A stretch of DNA of 6,763 bases from Geminicoccaceae bacterium (lineage in GTDB: Bacteria > Pseudomonadota > Alphaproteobacteria > Geminicoccales > Geminicoccaceae): contig JAPJRA010000194.1 of the NCBI GenBank assembly GCA_030824835.1, forward strand, positions 1-6,763. Reading direction: 5' to 3'. The notes under the pieces were generated by a model, which had not been told where the DNA came from, searched no databases, and saw only the letters and a list, made by a program, of their open reading frames with translations. Position 1 is the first letter of the stretch. Each line of letters opens with the position of its first letter. Position numbers and translations under genes: made by a program. This document shows positions 5,421 to 6,763 of the stretch, in pieces.

Positions 5421-6173
5421 ATGCCCTCACATTCTGCCCTCTCTCACCTTCGGGAACAGATCGCGCGCCTCGAAGGTGAAGGAAGTCGGGCCTCGGGCGC
5501 TCTCCCCTTCGGCCTTCCCGACCTGGACCGACGCCTGCCGGGCGGTGGCTTGGCGCTCGGCTGCCTGCACGAGGTGGCGGGCGGGGGCAACGGCGCGGTG
5601 GACGGCGCTGCGGCGGCCTGCTTTGCGGCCGGGATCGCGGCACGCCTGCCCGGCCAGGTGCTCTGGTGCGTGATCCAAGCCGACCTCTTCGCCCCCGGTT
5701 TGGCGCAGGCGGGCCTGCCGCCTGGCCGGGTCATCCATGTCGAGGCGGGGGACGAACGGGACGTGCTGGCCTGCATGGAAGAAGGGCTGCGGCACGGCGG
5801 CCTGGCGGCGGTCGTAGCGGAAACCCCGCGCCTGCCGATGACCGCCTCCAGGCGGCTGCATCTGGCGGCGCGCGAGGGCGGCACGCTGGGCATCGCCCTG
5901 CGGCGCTGGCGGCGCCAAGCGGAGGCCTCGGACTTCGGCCAGCCCACGGCGGCGATGACGCGCTGGCGGGTCTCGGTGCTGCCCTCGGCGCCTCTGCCGG
6001 TGCCCGGAGTAGGTCGCCCCCGCTGGCTCGTCGAGCTGATCCGGGCACGGGCGGGCGAAAGCTTCGATGTCGAACTGGAGGGCTGCGATGCGACGGGTCG
6101 CCTCGGTCTGGTTGCCGAACTGGCCGACGGACAGGCTGCGGCGCACGGCTGGGGACGCGGCGCCGCCGGATGA
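5421..6173 (+). CDS. imuA: ImuA, RecA-like accessory factor of SOS mutagenesis
   Basis: ImuA works with ImuB and the error-prone polymerase DnaE2 in damage-induced translesion synthesis in bacteria that lack UmuDC. The 250-aa length is usual for the family. Recognisable parts are the N-terminal LPFGLPDLDRRLPGGGLALG (28-47), CLHEVAGGGNGAVDGAA (48-64), VLWCVIQADLFAPGLAQAGL (80-99), the VIHVEAGDERDVL strand (104-116), LAAVVAE (128-134) and RWRVSVLPSAPLP (181-193). The fold resembles the RecA core, but the P-loop position (54-64) has no Lys, so ATP binding as in RecA is not expected. The start ATG has GGAG 11 nt upstream. The gene is preceded by the SOS promoter and overlaps imuB by 86 bases. A broken copy of its 5' part lies at 2808. 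Confidence 0.93.
   Translation: MPSHSALSHLREQIARLEGEGSRASGALPFGLPDLDRRLPGGGLALGCLHEVAGGGNGAVDGAAAACFAAGIAARLPGQVLWCVIQADLFAPGLAQAGLPPGRVIHVEAGDERDVLACMEEGLRHGGLAAVVAETPRLPMTASRRLHLAAREGGTLGIALRRWRRQAEASDFGQPTAAMTRWRVSVLPSAPLPVPGVGRPRWLVELIRARAGESFDVELEGCDATGRLGLVAELADGQAAAHGWGRGAAG
6077..6082 (+). promoter_or_regulatory. Shine-Dalgarno of imuB inside imuA
   Basis: GGAGGG lies 5 nt before the imuB ATG, within the imuA coding sequence. It fixes the imuB start 86 bases before the end of imuA and suggests translational coupling of the two partners. Confidence 0.7.
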
Positions 6174-6763
6174 CGCGCCCCTGGTCGTGGCCGGCCGCGC
6201 GGGCAACCGGCGGGTGGTGACGGCGGCCGACGCCGCCGCCCGAGGCCTGGGCCTGCATGCCGGCATGCCGGTCGCCACCGCGCAGGCGCTGGTGCCCGGC
6301 CTCGTCGTCGTGCCCGCCGATCCCGCGGCCGATGCTGCCAGCCTCGAGCGGCTGGCCGTCTGGGTCATGCAGCGGATCTCACCGGTGGTGGCCGCCGATC
6401 CGCCCGACGGGATCGTCCTGGACACGACCGGGGCGGACCACCTGCAGGGCGGCGAGGCGGCGATGCTGGAGGCGCTGATGGGACGGCTGGTGCTGTCGGG
6501 CGTCACCGCCCGTGCGGCGGTCGCCGACACCTGGGGGGCAGCCCATGCCCTGGCGCGCCACGGCGCCGCGCCCACTCTCGTTGCGGCCCCCGGCGCGGCC
6601 GAGGTTGCGCTGGCACCCCTGCCCCTCCGGGCCCTGCGGCTTCCACCCGCTACCGTCGCCGGGTTGCACACCCTCGGCTTCACTCGCATCGGCGACCTGA
6701 TGGGGCAGCCCCGGGCGCCGCTCACCCGCCGCTTCGGCCCGGGCCTCTGGCGCAGGCTCGACC
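6088..6763 (+). CDS. imuB: ImuB, Y-family polymerase homologue (partial, runs off window)
   Basis: ImuB is a catalytically inactive relative of DinB/UmuC that links DnaE2 to the beta clamp. The 225 residues present begin MRRVASVWLPNWPTDRLRR, the usual ImuB opening, where the first catalytic Asp motif of active Y-family enzymes is missing. GLGLHAGMPVATAQALVPGL (53-72) is the family's conserved helix. PPDGIVLDTTG (105-115) occupies the place of SIDEAYLDVTG, with the second acidic residue replaced by Gly, consistent with loss of polymerase activity. RAAVADTWGAAHALARHG (142-159) and the helix-hairpin-helix region AGLHTLGFTRIGDL (191-204) follow. The ATG is chosen because GGAGGG lies 5 nt upstream, inside imuA. 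The frame is open to the last base; the clamp-binding tail and probably dnaE2 lie beyond. Confidence 0.93.
   Translation, partial: MRRVASVWLPNWPTDRLRRTAGDAAPPDDAPLVVAGRAGNRRVVTAADAAARGLGLHAGMPVATAQALVPGLVVVPADPAADAASLERLAVWVMQRISPVVAADPPDGIVLDTTGADHLQGGEAAMLEALMGRLVLSGVTARAAVADTWGAAHALARHGAAPTLVAAPGAAEVALAPLPLRALRLPPATVAGLHTLGFTRIGDLMGQPRAPLTRRFGPGLWRRLD

Noticed and set aside
5427..6725. 432-codon open frame on the minus strand
   Set aside because: It lies antisense to imuA and imuB, whose products are clearly recognisable. It is a product of high third-position GC and reads as an Arg/Pro/Ala-rich low-complexity string.

Overview
The window looks like GC-rich alphaproteobacterial DNA. It carries an imuA-imuB mutagenesis cassette preceded by the direct-repeat LexA operator typical of that class (GTTC-N7-GTTC, read here as GAAC-N7-GAAC), and coding is strongly G/C-biased at third positions in imuA/imuB. 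The genus cannot be fixed from this piece. The window appears to join several blocks of different age.

Block 1 (1-2700, minus strand) is a tight four-gene operon of mobile-element or prophage type. In transcription order it holds a previously easy-to-miss 44-codon ORF with a perfect Shine-Dalgarno, a 92-aa winged-HTH/excisionase-like protein, a 120-aa hypothetical protein, and a large AEP-type primase joined to a DUF927 ATPase. Spacings are 12 nt, 4 nt and an ATGA overlap. The primase/DUF927 frame is broken by an apparent one-base frameshift near 262-274. The remainder, including the Walker A motif, continues in another frame and leaves the window at base 1. A hairpin in the operon leader pairs with the ribosome binding site of the first small gene.

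Block 2 (about 2720-3190, plus strand) is a decayed second copy of the imuA promoter and of the first 45% or so of imuA. The LexA box is intact, but the Shine-Dalgarno is mutated and the reading frame has frameshifts and an internal stop.

Block 3 (3240-4456, plus strand) is an intact gene for a Lon-like AAA+ ATPase without a protease domain. It may be read from its own extended -10 promoter and/or from the surviving SOS promoter upstream.

Block 4 (4457-5344) is about 890 bases with no convincing gene. It is notable for four copies of the palindrome GCCATGGC.

Block 5 (5345 to the end, plus strand) is the intact imuA-imuB operon under a near-consensus LexA-controlled promoter. imuB starts inside imuA and runs off the window; dnaE2 would be expected next. 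ImuA and ImuB act with the DnaE2 polymerase in SOS-induced error-prone translesion synthesis.
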